Shown piece after piece: positions 53,928 through 61,422 of a DNA stretch of 64,000 nt. The stretch comes from Enterococcus caccae ATCC BAA-1240 (GTDB taxonomy: Bacteria; Bacillota; Bacilli; Lactobacillales; Enterococcaceae). A program made the position numbers and the translations under genes. Positions within the stretch are counted from its first letter, which is position 1, and every line of letters begins with the position of its first letter. The notes below the pieces were generated by a model, which was given only the letters and a program-made list of their open reading frames with translations, had not been told where the DNA came from and made no database searches. Location: positions 186,001-250,000 of the forward strand of contig NZ_KE136475.1 in the NCBI RefSeq assembly GCF_000407145.1, written 5' to 3'.

Positions 53928-53942
53928 TACATTCTGAAAAAA
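53928..53942 (-). promoter_or_regulatory. Candidate cre site before the GH18 gene
   Basis: On the minus strand ATGTAACCGCTTAAC fits the CcpA consensus WTGNAANCGNWNNCW except at the last two positions. It lies about 36 bases before the start codon. It would couple glycan trimming to carbon supply. Confidence 0.4.
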
Positions 53943-54054
53943 GTGTAGCACAAAAAAATCTAGAATAACAATTAGAGCGCTTCTTATCGGTCATCTAGGT
54001 ATAAGTTTCATTGTTTTCTATTTTATTTGAAAATTTTCTCAAAATAAAAAGAGA

Positions 54055-54186
54055 CCCACTCTTTGGGGAAGAGTGGGAAAAAGGAGTTAAAAAATGAAAA
54101 AGTGTTTTGTTAGGGTTGTTTGTTGGTATACTTGTATAATAAAGGGAAAATATGAATTTTTTATGATTAAATCTTTCTTAAATTAG
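54055..54186 (+). repeat. Hairpin/ribosome-site/micro-ORF module, copy 2
   Basis: A perfect hairpin CCCACTCTT-TGGGG-AAGAGTGGG (54055-54077), AAAAAGGAG, then a frame from ATG 54094 reading MKKCFVRVVCWYTCIIKGKY and EFFMIKSFLN, with stop at 54184-54186. The hairpin through GGTATAC is the same as copy 1. On the minus strand the hairpin is followed by TCTCTTTTTATTTT, so it could also act as a terminator in that direction. Confidence 0.5.
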
Positions 54187-54416
54187 CACTTTTTTATAAT
54201 AAAAATAAGAACCGCTGATTATAATCGGTAGTTTAGTAATGGAAACCAGTGATTTCTTGATGGATTCTTAACCTTTTCTACATAAAAATAAAAGAAAAAC
54301 GTGTTAAAATAGGCAAAACAAAATTCTATGTGCACTATTCATGCTAAAGCCGTATGAATAAATAGAATGAACTATGTTAAAATGGCTTAGAAACTTTTTT
54401 ATAAAGAGGGAGCACT
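54187..54416. other. Upstream region of the class A PBP gene
   Basis: AT-rich, with two TTAAAAT boxes near 54305 and 54378 as possible -10 elements but no good -35. A small inverted repeat around AACCGCTGATTATAATCGGT (54211-54230) is the only structure. No frame. Confidence 0.35.
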
Positions 54417-56579
54417 ATGGACTTTAAAACAATTATGGGAAAAATAAAATCTGGTTTTCAACGCTTTTGGGCAGTGATGAAACCTTATCTTATTCGGTTT
54501 CATCACTGGCGTAAGCGGATTTGGAAAAAATATCAAATCAACAAAATCATATTACTTTTAGGGATGGTCGTAGTTTTAGTGGCCAGTATTTACTTATTTA
54601 CATTAGCTAAATCAGCAAATGTAGGGGCACTAAAAAAAGGTCTGGAAGAATCCACCGTTATTTATGATAAAAATGGCGATGAAGCAGGAAAATTATTTGG
54701 TCAAAAAGGAACGTTTGTCACCATTGATCAAATTTCGCCTTATGTTAAAGATGCGTTGATCTCGACGGAAGATCGAAACTTTGAAAAACATCATGGGTAT
54801 GATATCAAAGGGCTTTTCCGAGCAGTCGTCGGAAAACTAAGTTTTGGCATGATCGGTGGCGGTGGAGGAGGTAGTACGATCACTCAGCAACTAGCCAAAA
54901 ATGCCTACCTTACACAAGAACAAACGATGACCCGTAAAGCAAGAGAGTTATTCTTAGCAATCGAAATCGAGAAAAAATATGATAAACAACAGATTCTAGA
55001 GATGTATCTGAATAATTCATATTTCGGTAACGGGGTTTGGGGAATTGAAGACGCATCACATAAATACTTTGGTGTTAGTGCCAGTGAACTTTCAGTCGGT
55101 GAAGCAGCAACTTTGGTTGGTATGCTGAAAGGACCAGGTATCTATAACCCGATTGACTATGTTGAAAATGCCGTGAATCGCCGTAATACGGTTTTACAGT
55201 TGATGGTAGACAATGGCAAATTATCTCAAGGTGAAGCGGATGCGCAAGCGGGTGTGGATATGGGCAGTATACTAGCCGATAATTATTCTGACCAAAATTC
55301 AGATTACAGATACCCATATTACTTCGATGCCGTCATTGATGAAGCTGTTAACAAATATGGATTAAAAGAAGAAGATCTACTGAATAAAGGCTACAAAATT
55401 TATACTGCATTAGACCAAAATTATCAAAAAGCAATGGAACAAACGTATGCCAATGATGCTTTATTCCCACCAAATGCCGAAGATGGCGCAATGGTTCAAA
55501 GTGGTTCCGTTGCCCTTGATCCAAAAACTGGTGGTGTCCAAGGTGTTGTAGGTGGTCGTGGAGAACACGTATACCGAGGCTTTAATTTTGCGACGCAAAC
55601 GAAACGTTCGCCAGGGTCATCATTGAAACCTATTTCGGTGTATACACCTGCTTTAGAATCTGGTATGAAACCCGATAGTATTTTGGAAGATAAACCGCAA
55701 GATTATTACCCCGCTGAAAACTATAGTCGAACAAATAGTGGCGAAGTAACAATGTACCAAGCCTTAGGTGAAAGTTTGAATTTACCTGCTGTTTGGACAT
55801 TGCATAAAATTGGATTGGATAAAGGCTTTGAGAAGACTGAAAAATTCGGGATTCCGTTAGCCAAAGAAGATAAATATTACGGTTTAGCACTTGGTGGTTT
55901 GAAAACAGGGGTTTCTCCGTTGTCGATGGCGAATGCTTACAGTGCGTTTGCGAATGGCGGTGTTCAATCAGAGGCACATTTAATCACAAAAATCGTTGAT
56001 TCAACAGGAGCAGTTATTGAAGATAATACGAATGCTAAAACGAAACAAATCATCACAAAAGATACTGCCGATCAAATGACAAGTATGCTTTTAGGTGTCT
56101 TTAGCTCAGGAACTGGGATGAATGCTGATCCAGCAGGATATGTGATGGCTGGAAAAACAGGAACAACTGAGACAAACTTTGATACAGATAAAACCAATGA
56201 TCAATGGGTTGTAGGGTATACACCAGATGTTGTGGTTGCAACGTGGTTAGGTTTCGAGCAAACAAGTGAAAGTCATTATCTACAAGGGAGCAGTGCTACA
56301 CATGCTTCCACCGTTTTCAGCAGCCAAACGCAAGGGATTTTACCTTATACTGCGCAAACACCATTTACAGTAGCAGATGCTTATGCAACTGGCGGAATCG
56401 TCCAGCCGGCTGGAGAGGGTGCACCATCTGGAACTAACGATGCTTGGAAAGATAGTGTTAAAGAAATTGGAGGTCAAGTCAAAGAAGGTGCCAAAGATAT
56501 CGGCGGTAAACTGAAAGAAGGCTGGGACAATGCTAAAACTGGTTTGAAAGACTTCTTCGGTGGTTTGACAGGACAATAA
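54417..56579 (+). CDS. Class A penicillin-binding protein (transglycosylase/transpeptidase)
   Basis: A 720-residue bifunctional cell-wall synthase. A basic cytoplasmic tail and one membrane helix (about 43-63) lead to the GT51 domain with [47 protein letters not shown] and the [12 protein letters not shown] motif. The transpeptidase domain has SxxK at Ser401-Lys404, SLN in GESLNLP, and KTG at 580-582. The C-terminus is a low-complexity Gly/Lys/Asp tail ([20 protein letters not shown]). Architecture matches the enterococcal PBP2a/PbpZ type more than PonA, but that assignment is tentative. GAGGGAG precedes the ATG. Confidence 0.88.
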   Translation: MDFKTIMGKIKSGFQRFWAVMKPYLIRFHHWRKRIWKKYQINKIILLLGMVVVLVASIYLFTLAKSANVGALKKGLEESTVIYDKNGDEAGKLFGQKGTFVTIDQISPYVKDALISTEDRNFEKHHGYDIKGLFRAVVGKLSFGMIGGGGGGSTITQQLAKNAYLTQEQTMTRKARELFLAIEIEKKYDKQQILEMYLNNSYFGNGVWGIEDASHKYFGVSASELSVGEAATLVGMLKGPGIYNPIDYVENAVNRRNTVLQLMVDNGKLSQGEADAQAGVDMGSILADNYSDQNSDYRYPYYFDAVIDEAVNKYGLKEEDLLNKGYKIYTALDQNYQKAMEQTYANDALFPPNAEDGAMVQSGSVALDPKTGGVQGVVGGRGEHVYRGFNFATQTKRSPGSSLKPISVYTPALESGMKPDSILEDKPQDYYPAENYSRTNSGEVTMYQALGESLNLPAVWTLHKIGLDKGFEKTEKFGIPLAKEDKYYGLALGGLKTGVSPLSMANAYSAFANGGVQSEAHLITKIVDSTGAVIEDNTNAKTKQIITKDTADQMTSMLLGVFSSGTGMNADPAGYVMAGKTGTTETNFDTDKTNDQWVVGYTPDVVVATWLGFEQTSESHYLQGSSATHASTVFSSQTQGILPYTAQTPFTVADAYATGGIVQPAGEGAPSGTNDAWKDSVKEIGGQVKEGAKDIGGKLKEGWDNAKTGLKDFFGGLTGQ

Positions 56580-56584
56580 TCAGT

Positions 56585-56612
56585 TTGAAAACGAATCAAA
56601 GAATGGTACAAT
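56585..56612 (+). promoter_or_regulatory. Promoter of the ylbF-type gene
   Basis: TTGAAA (56585-56590), 16-base spacer, TACAAT (56607-56612), immediately after the PBP stop codon. Confidence 0.5.
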
Positions 56613-56647
56613 CAAAGAGAAGAATTTATAGAAACGAGGGAGATTAC

Positions 56648-56989
56648 ATGAGCAATATTTATGATACAGCCAATCAAGTAGAACGCGAAATCCGTGAAAT
56701 GGATGAATTTAAAGCATTGGAACAAGCCTATGCTGAAGTAAAAGCAGACGAGGAAGCATATAAGTTATTCAAAGAATTCCAAACCTTCCAACAAGGTTTA
56801 CAAGAAAAACAAATGCGCGGTGAAGAATTTTCAGAAGAAGATGCTGAAAAAGCACAAACTTTAGCTACTGAAGTTCAACAAGCAGAGGTAATCAACCAAT
56901 TGATGCAAAAAGAGCAAGCATTTAGCTTAATCGTGAATGATTTAAACCGCATCATTATGACACCGATTCGTGATCTATATAACGACTAA
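56648..56989 (+). CDS. YlbF/YmcA-family protein
   Basis: A 113-residue, mostly helical protein of the YlbF/YmcA family (DUF964). The Bacillus members form part of the complex that affects RNase Y-dependent mRNA maturation and competence/biofilm development. The sequence is rich in Glu, Gln and Lys with regular heptads from residue 10 to 100, expected for the family's helical bundle. The frame opens at 56585, but GAGGGAG is 6 bases before ATG 56648, and the earlier part covers a promoter, so the later start is preferred. Confidence 0.85.
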   Translation: MSNIYDTANQVEREIREMDEFKALEQAYAEVKADEEAYKLFKEFQTFQQGLQEKQMRGEEFSEEDAEKAQTLATEVQQAEVINQLMQKEQAFSLIVNDLNRIIMTPIRDLYND

Positions 56990-57057
56990 AAAGAGCAGTT
57001 GAAACTTTAAAACAACGATGATAAAAATCGTATAGGTTCAAATAACTAGATAAAACA

Positions 57058-57096
57058 GGGGCTGAGGTATAACTCGAAGAGTTATACCTCAGCCCC
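57058..57096 (+). terminator. Terminator hairpin joined to repeat copy D
   Basis: Perfect 18-base arms (57058-57075, 57079-57096) with a 3-base loop. The stem GGGCTGAGGTATAACTC is closely related to the stem at 14263-14305. Confidence 0.75.
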
Positions 57097-57132
57097 TTAA
57101 AATTTGAATAGACAGGGATGGAAAAGCAACTA
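57097..57132. repeat. Dispersed intergenic repeat, copy D (short)
   Basis: AAAATTTGAATAGACAGGGA then TGGAAAAGCAAC follows the opening of copies A and C directly after a terminator hairpin. It breaks off after about 36 bases. The rest of the gap to 57412 holds only AT-rich DNA and a TATAGT box near 57372 that may serve pssA. Confidence 0.5.
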
Positions 57133-57412
57133 TTATGTTAAACTTCCGTCACATTAAATTCTTATCCTCTATCTCATTTAGAGTTTGATGGGATTGGAAT
57201 GAAATAGACCTTCTGCTTTTTTTATATCGTTATTTAAATTCTTTATTTTGTTTCAGATATGTTGTTTTAAAGCTTTTTTAGCATACTCTATTCTAAGGGA
57301 AATTCTAATATATTCTGCAGAAAAATGGATAAAAGCTTAAAAAGGTTCCCAAAGCGCACTATTTTAATGCTATAGTAATACTAAACAAAAAAATGATAGG
57401 GGAACAAAAAGT

Positions 57413-58018
57413 ATGATTGGTATTTATGATTACACAGTTATTCTAACGTATGGAAATGCAGTTTTTTCCATCATTGGTATGTATTTAGCACTGACTCAGC
57501 ACATCGCTGAAGCAATTTTATGTTTAGTATTTTCAGGTATTTGTGATATGTTTGATGGATTTGTTGCGAATACGAAAGAACGTACTAAGAGTGAAATGTG
57601 CTACGGGATTCAAATCGATTCACTGGCTGATTTGATTAGTTTTGGGGTTTTTCCGACAGTTTTAGGCTATGCTTCTGGTTTGACACAAGGAATTTATTTG
57701 CCATTATTTGTATTTTATATTTTAGCAGCTTTAATTCGGTTAGCCCACTATAATGTAACAGAAATGGAGAGAAAAGAGCAGTGCGACAATTATCGTGAAT
57801 ATTATGAAGGATTGCCTGTCACGAGTAGTGCAGCTTTGATTCCATTGTTATTTTTTATTGCAGGACGATTGCATATAGCCTTTACATTAGTCTATCCGGC
57901 AGCATTATTAGTTATTGGTTTCTTATTTATTTCAAAAATGAAAATCAAAAAAGTTGATCCTAGAAAATTAGCTTTTGGGGCTTTTGTAGGGGCAGTGGTT
58001 GCATTTTTTGTTCGTTAA
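57413..58018 (+). CDS. pssA: CDP-diacylglycerol-serine O-phosphatidyltransferase
   Basis: A 201-residue membrane enzyme of the CDP-alcohol phosphatidyltransferase family with about six helices. It makes phosphatidylserine. The signature D-x2-D-G-x2-A-R-...-G-x3-D-x3-D is present as Asp45, Asp48, Gly49, Ala52, Gly65, Asp69 and Asp73. The usual Arg after Ala is Asn53 (DGFVAN), which is unusual for an active member. GIQIDSLADLISFGVFP resembles the Gram-positive PssA subgroup. It lies 21 bases before psd, so the two form a phosphatidylethanolamine pathway. Phosphatidylinositol- or archaetidyl-type activity is a less likely alternative. Confidence 0.82.
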   Translation: MIGIYDYTVILTYGNAVFSIIGMYLALTQHIAEAILCLVFSGICDMFDGFVANTKERTKSEMCYGIQIDSLADLISFGVFPTVLGYASGLTQGIYLPLFVFYILAALIRLAHYNVTEMERKEQCDNYREYYEGLPVTSSAALIPLLFFIAGRLHIAFTLVYPAALLVIGFLFISKMKIKKVDPRKLAFGAFVGAVVAFFVR

Positions 58019-58039
58019 ATTTGTCAAAGGGGTAAATAC

Positions 58040-58909
58040 ATGGAGAAACAATTTAAAACAAAACGTATCACTGAAAATGATAGTTGGTCATTAAATTTTT
58101 TATATAAAAATCCGTTAGGCCGGATTTTGTTGAAAGGGATTATTCAGCCGCAACTTACTAAGGTTGTTGGTTTCTATTTAAATAGCTCGTTGTCAAAAGG
58201 AATGATCAATCGGTTTATCAAAAAAAACAACCTCCAAATGGGAGAGTATGTGCCGATGAGTTACACTTCATTCAATCACTTTTTTATGCGGGAAATTAAA
58301 CCTGCTGCACGTGCATTAGTTTATGAAGAATGCTCTTTAAGTGCGCCTTGTGATGGCAAAGTCACGGTGCATTCAATTGACGAAAAACAGACCTTTAAAG
58401 TCAAACAGTCAGAATATACTCTTTCAGAGTTACTTGATAGCACGAGTCTTGCAGAAAAATGGCAAGGCGGCTGTGCTGTCATTTTTCGTTTAACACCCGA
58501 TGATTATCATCACTATTACTTCATTGATGAGGGAACGATTTCAGCTCACCAGAAAATAGCTGGTGTTTTTCATACCGTACAACCAATCGCGGTTCATAAT
58601 CAACCAGTATTTTCTAGAAATACAAGAGAGATAACCGTAATTGAAACAAAAAACTTCGGTGAAATTCTACAAATTGAAGTGGGTGCGTTAATGGTTGGAA
58701 AAATCAAAAATGAAAAAACTTCAGGTAGTTGTCAGCGTTTTGAAAAAAAAGGATGGTTTGAATTTGGCGGTTCGACTGTGATTCTATTATTTCAAGAAAA
58801 CAAAGTGAAGATTGATCCTGAAATTTGGAAAAATACTGAAAATAATCTTGAAACACTCGTGAAATTTGGTCAAGTTGTTGGTCAAAAAATGGAGGAAATT
58901 CATGAATAA
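58040..58909 (+). CDS. psd: Phosphatidylserine decarboxylase proenzyme
   Basis: A 289-residue decarboxylase that converts phosphatidylserine to phosphatidylethanolamine. The protein self-cleaves at the GGST motif (Gly244-Ser245) to form the pyruvoyl group. Asp105 in SAPCDGKV and a His in DDYHHYYF (157-158) complete the catalytic set. GAL-type segments (EVGALMVGKI) match the family. Here GGST replaces the commoner LGST. AAAGGGG precedes the ATG. The last codons overlap the start of the membrane phosphoesterase gene by 8 bases, so three genes form one unit. Confidence 0.9.
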   Translation: MEKQFKTKRITENDSWSLNFLYKNPLGRILLKGIIQPQLTKVVGFYLNSSLSKGMINRFIKKNNLQMGEYVPMSYTSFNHFFMREIKPAARALVYEECSLSAPCDGKVTVHSIDEKQTFKVKQSEYTLSELLDSTSLAEKWQGGCAVIFRLTPDDYHHYYFIDEGTISAHQKIAGVFHTVQPIAVHNQPVFSRNTREITVIETKNFGEILQIEVGALMVGKIKNEKTSGSCQRFEKKGWFEFGGSTVILLFQENKVKIDPEIWKNTENNLETLVKFGQVVGQKMEEIHE

Positions 58910-60032
58910 GTTGGCATTTTTGATTGTTGGACTACTGTTCTTTTTAGGGAATTTTTACATTGGTAGAAAATTTCTTTTTATACTAGAACAAGTTTCTTCT
59001 TTCAAACACCCATTAATTTTGTGGGTCATTATTGGATGTTTGGCGTTAGCCTCAATACTTACGTTCGTATTATTTGATGCTAATGTGGGTGGATTGGTTG
59101 GTAAAATGGGACATTACTGGCTATCATGGTGGTTTTTATCATTGGTTATTTTGGGATTAACTGATTTGAGTTTAAACATTACAAAGAAAATCACTACAGT
59201 TCAAACAAAAACTGATTTGGTTATTTGGTTGAGCTCAATAGTGTTGATCGTTCTATTATTTTGCTATGGCACATGGCAAGCTCAACAGATAAACACAAAG
59301 AATTACCAAGTAACGATCGACAAGCATACCAGTAATCAGCCTCAAAAAATAAATGCTGTATTAATTAGTGATGTGCATCTAGGCTATGTTAATGATCTGA
59401 AGAAACTAGAAAAAATCATCACTAAAATCAATCAACTGCATCCCGATATTGTTTTTATTGCGGGTGATTTATTTGACGGAAACTATAAAGCGCTACAAGA
59501 GCCACAAAGAATGGTGAAACAATTCGAACGACTTGTATCTACTTATGGAACCTATATGTGTTGGGGCAACCACGATGCAGGAGAAACTTTTGAAAAAATG
59601 AAAACACTCGTTGAATTGTCCAACATCACAATACTTGAAGATGAAATGACAGTAGTGGGAGAAGAGCTGCTGGTTGTTGGTAGAAAAGATAGCAGGCCCA
59701 TTGGTTCGCAAGATGGGAACAGAAAGAGTATTCAAGATCAATTCAAAAAAGTCGGCAATGCGTTACCGAAAATCATTTTAGATCATCAACCTTCAAATAT
59801 TGATGAATATGAACATGGGAATGAGCTGATTCTTTCGGGCCATACTCATCATGGACAGATTTTTCCATTTAGTTTCGTTACAAAAGCTTATTTTACAGTG
59901 GATTATGGCTATTATCGTAAAAACGAGAATAGTCCTCAAGTCATTGTTTCTTCTGGCGTTGGTACTTGGGGACCACCGATGAGAATTGGTACACAAAGTG
60001 AAATTGTCCAAATTGAAATTACGATAAACTGA
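58902..60032 (+). CDS. Membrane-anchored metallophosphoesterase (YkuE/YaeI-like)
   Basis: A 376-residue protein. Four N-terminal membrane helices (about 2-25, 33-53, 66-90, 99-121) are followed by a calcineurin-like phosphoesterase domain with metal ligands ISDVHLGY, AGDLFDG, CWGNHDAGE, LDHQPSN and LSGHTHHGQIFP. Relatives act on lipid-linked phosphates or wall-anchored substrates outside the membrane. The frame is open from 58866, but GGAGG lies 6 bases before ATG 58902. Translational coupling to psd suggests a phospholipid-related substrate, but that is inference. Confidence 0.82.
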   Translation: MNKLAFLIVGLLFFLGNFYIGRKFLFILEQVSSFKHPLILWVIIGCLALASILTFVLFDANVGGLVGKMGHYWLSWWFLSLVILGLTDLSLNITKKITTVQTKTDLVIWLSSIVLIVLLFCYGTWQAQQINTKNYQVTIDKHTSNQPQKINAVLISDVHLGYVNDLKKLEKIITKINQLHPDIVFIAGDLFDGNYKALQEPQRMVKQFERLVSTYGTYMCWGNHDAGETFEKMKTLVELSNITILEDEMTVVGEELLVVGRKDSRPIGSQDGNRKSIQDQFKKVGNALPKIILDHQPSNIDEYEHGNELILSGHTHHGQIFPFSFVTKAYFTVDYGYYRKNENSPQVIVSSGVGTWGPPMRIGTQSEIVQIEITIN

Positions 60033-60041
60033 GCAATGTGA

Positions 60042-60075
60042 TAGAGGGGGAATGAGGCTTATTCCTACCTCTTTC
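60042..60075 (+). terminator. Weak terminator after the phosphoesterase
   Basis: AGAGGGGGAAT pairs with ATTCCTACCTCT with a bulge and small loop, followed by TTTCATTTT. It closes the PE-related unit. Confidence 0.5.
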
Positions 60076-60189
60076 ATTTTACTGTCATAAAAAAATGGAA
60101 AACGAACAAATTTTCGTATCTTTTTACTGACCGCTTCTCAATAAAATGATATGATTAAGGAAAAGAATTTGGTCAAACAGGAGGCTCTT

Positions 60190-61422
60190 ATGAAAATATT
60201 GCATACAGCAGATTTACATCTGGATCGGTCTTTTGAAGGCCTAAAAAATAGTCCTAAACAAATCGCAGAAAAACTACAGAAGGCTAATCCAAAAGTAGTC
60301 ACAGCGATTGTTGATATAGCAATTAAAAATCAAGTAGATGCGGTTATTTTGGCTGGAGATACCTTTCACCAAAGTCGAACATCGATCCGAACACAAGCGT
60401 ATTTTATCGACGAAATGAAACGTCTGGATCGAGAAGGAATTCCTGTGATCATGTCATTTGGTAATCACGATTATTATGCGGCAGAACGTTATTGGTTCGA
60501 TTTTCCCAAAAATATGTTTCTTTTTCAAAAAGAACAAGTCGAGACGCATTATTTTATGACGAAAAATCAAGAAAAAGTGGCAATAACAGGTTTTAGTTAT
60601 GAACATCCCTGGATCAATGAAGATAAACTTTCGGCATTTCCGACAAAAGATTTAGGTACAGACATACATATTGGGATTTACCATGGCGATACGACAAATA
60701 ATGGCTATCAAAACTATGCACCATTTTCATTTAGTGAAATGAAGACTAAAGGATATGATTATTGGGCGTTAGGGCATATCCACCAGCCTCAAGTAGTAAG
60801 TGCTGATCCATTGATCGTATATCCAGGAACACCACAAGGGCACACAAAAAAAGAACGTACAGTGCAAGGAGTTGCGATTGTTTCAGTTGAATCAGGGCAT
60901 GCGACAGTTCATTTTGAACCAGTAGCTCAGGTTGTTTGGCAAATGACAACGTATTCTTTGAACCAAGCTAGAAATTTGCAGGAAGCTCTGAGCATGCTGA
61001 CGAATTTCCTTTCAGAGAAAGCCTCCAATCAATACCATGTAATATTAAAAGAGATTAAATTGACAGATACGGAGCAACTAGGTGAGGAATTCACTTTGTC
61101 TTATGAGAATGGGGAATTGCTTCACTATCTTCAAACCGCATTATTACAACAAACAAATGACGTATTATTTTTATTCCGGATGAAGGTAATAACTGAAGAG
61201 GCAGCTACAAAGGCGAGAATCATTGCTGCACCAGAGTTGTTGAGTCAATTAGAAAAGAACTACTTACAACCAGACATATTTTCAAATACATTGCAGGAAC
61301 TAGTGCAAAACCCATTGTTTTCGTCAGTTGTTTCAATAAATGAAGAATGGCGTGAGCGTAGTGTTGAGCAGGCCGATCAAAAAATCAAAGAAGACTTTGT
61401 TATTCAGGAGGATCAGCTATGA
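60190..61422 (+). CDS. yhaO: DNA repair exonuclease subunit, YhaO/SbcD-like
   Basis: A 410-residue protein of the Mre11/SbcD nuclease family. The metal sites are ILHTADLHLD (Asp and His), ILAGDTFHQ, MSFGNHDYY, YHGDT and LGHIHQPQ. A C-terminal half (about 270-410) contacts the partner ATPase. The frame opens at 60151, but AGGAGG is 5 bases before ATG 60190 and the nuclease motif starts right there. It overlaps the ATPase gene by 4 bases (ATGA). The pair resembles Bacillus YhaO-YhaN, thought to process double-strand DNA ends. This role is by family relation. Confidence 0.88.
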   Translation: MKILHTADLHLDRSFEGLKNSPKQIAEKLQKANPKVVTAIVDIAIKNQVDAVILAGDTFHQSRTSIRTQAYFIDEMKRLDREGIPVIMSFGNHDYYAAERYWFDFPKNMFLFQKEQVETHYFMTKNQEKVAITGFSYEHPWINEDKLSAFPTKDLGTDIHIGIYHGDTTNNGYQNYAPFSFSEMKTKGYDYWALGHIHQPQVVSADPLIVYPGTPQGHTKKERTVQGVAIVSVESGHATVHFEPVAQVVWQMTTYSLNQARNLQEALSMLTNFLSEKASNQYHVILKEIKLTDTEQLGEEFTLSYENGELLHYLQTALLQQTNDVLFLFRMKVITEEAATKARIIAAPELLSQLEKNYLQPDIFSNTLQELVQNPLFSSVVSINEEWRERSVEQADQKIKEDFVIQEDQL

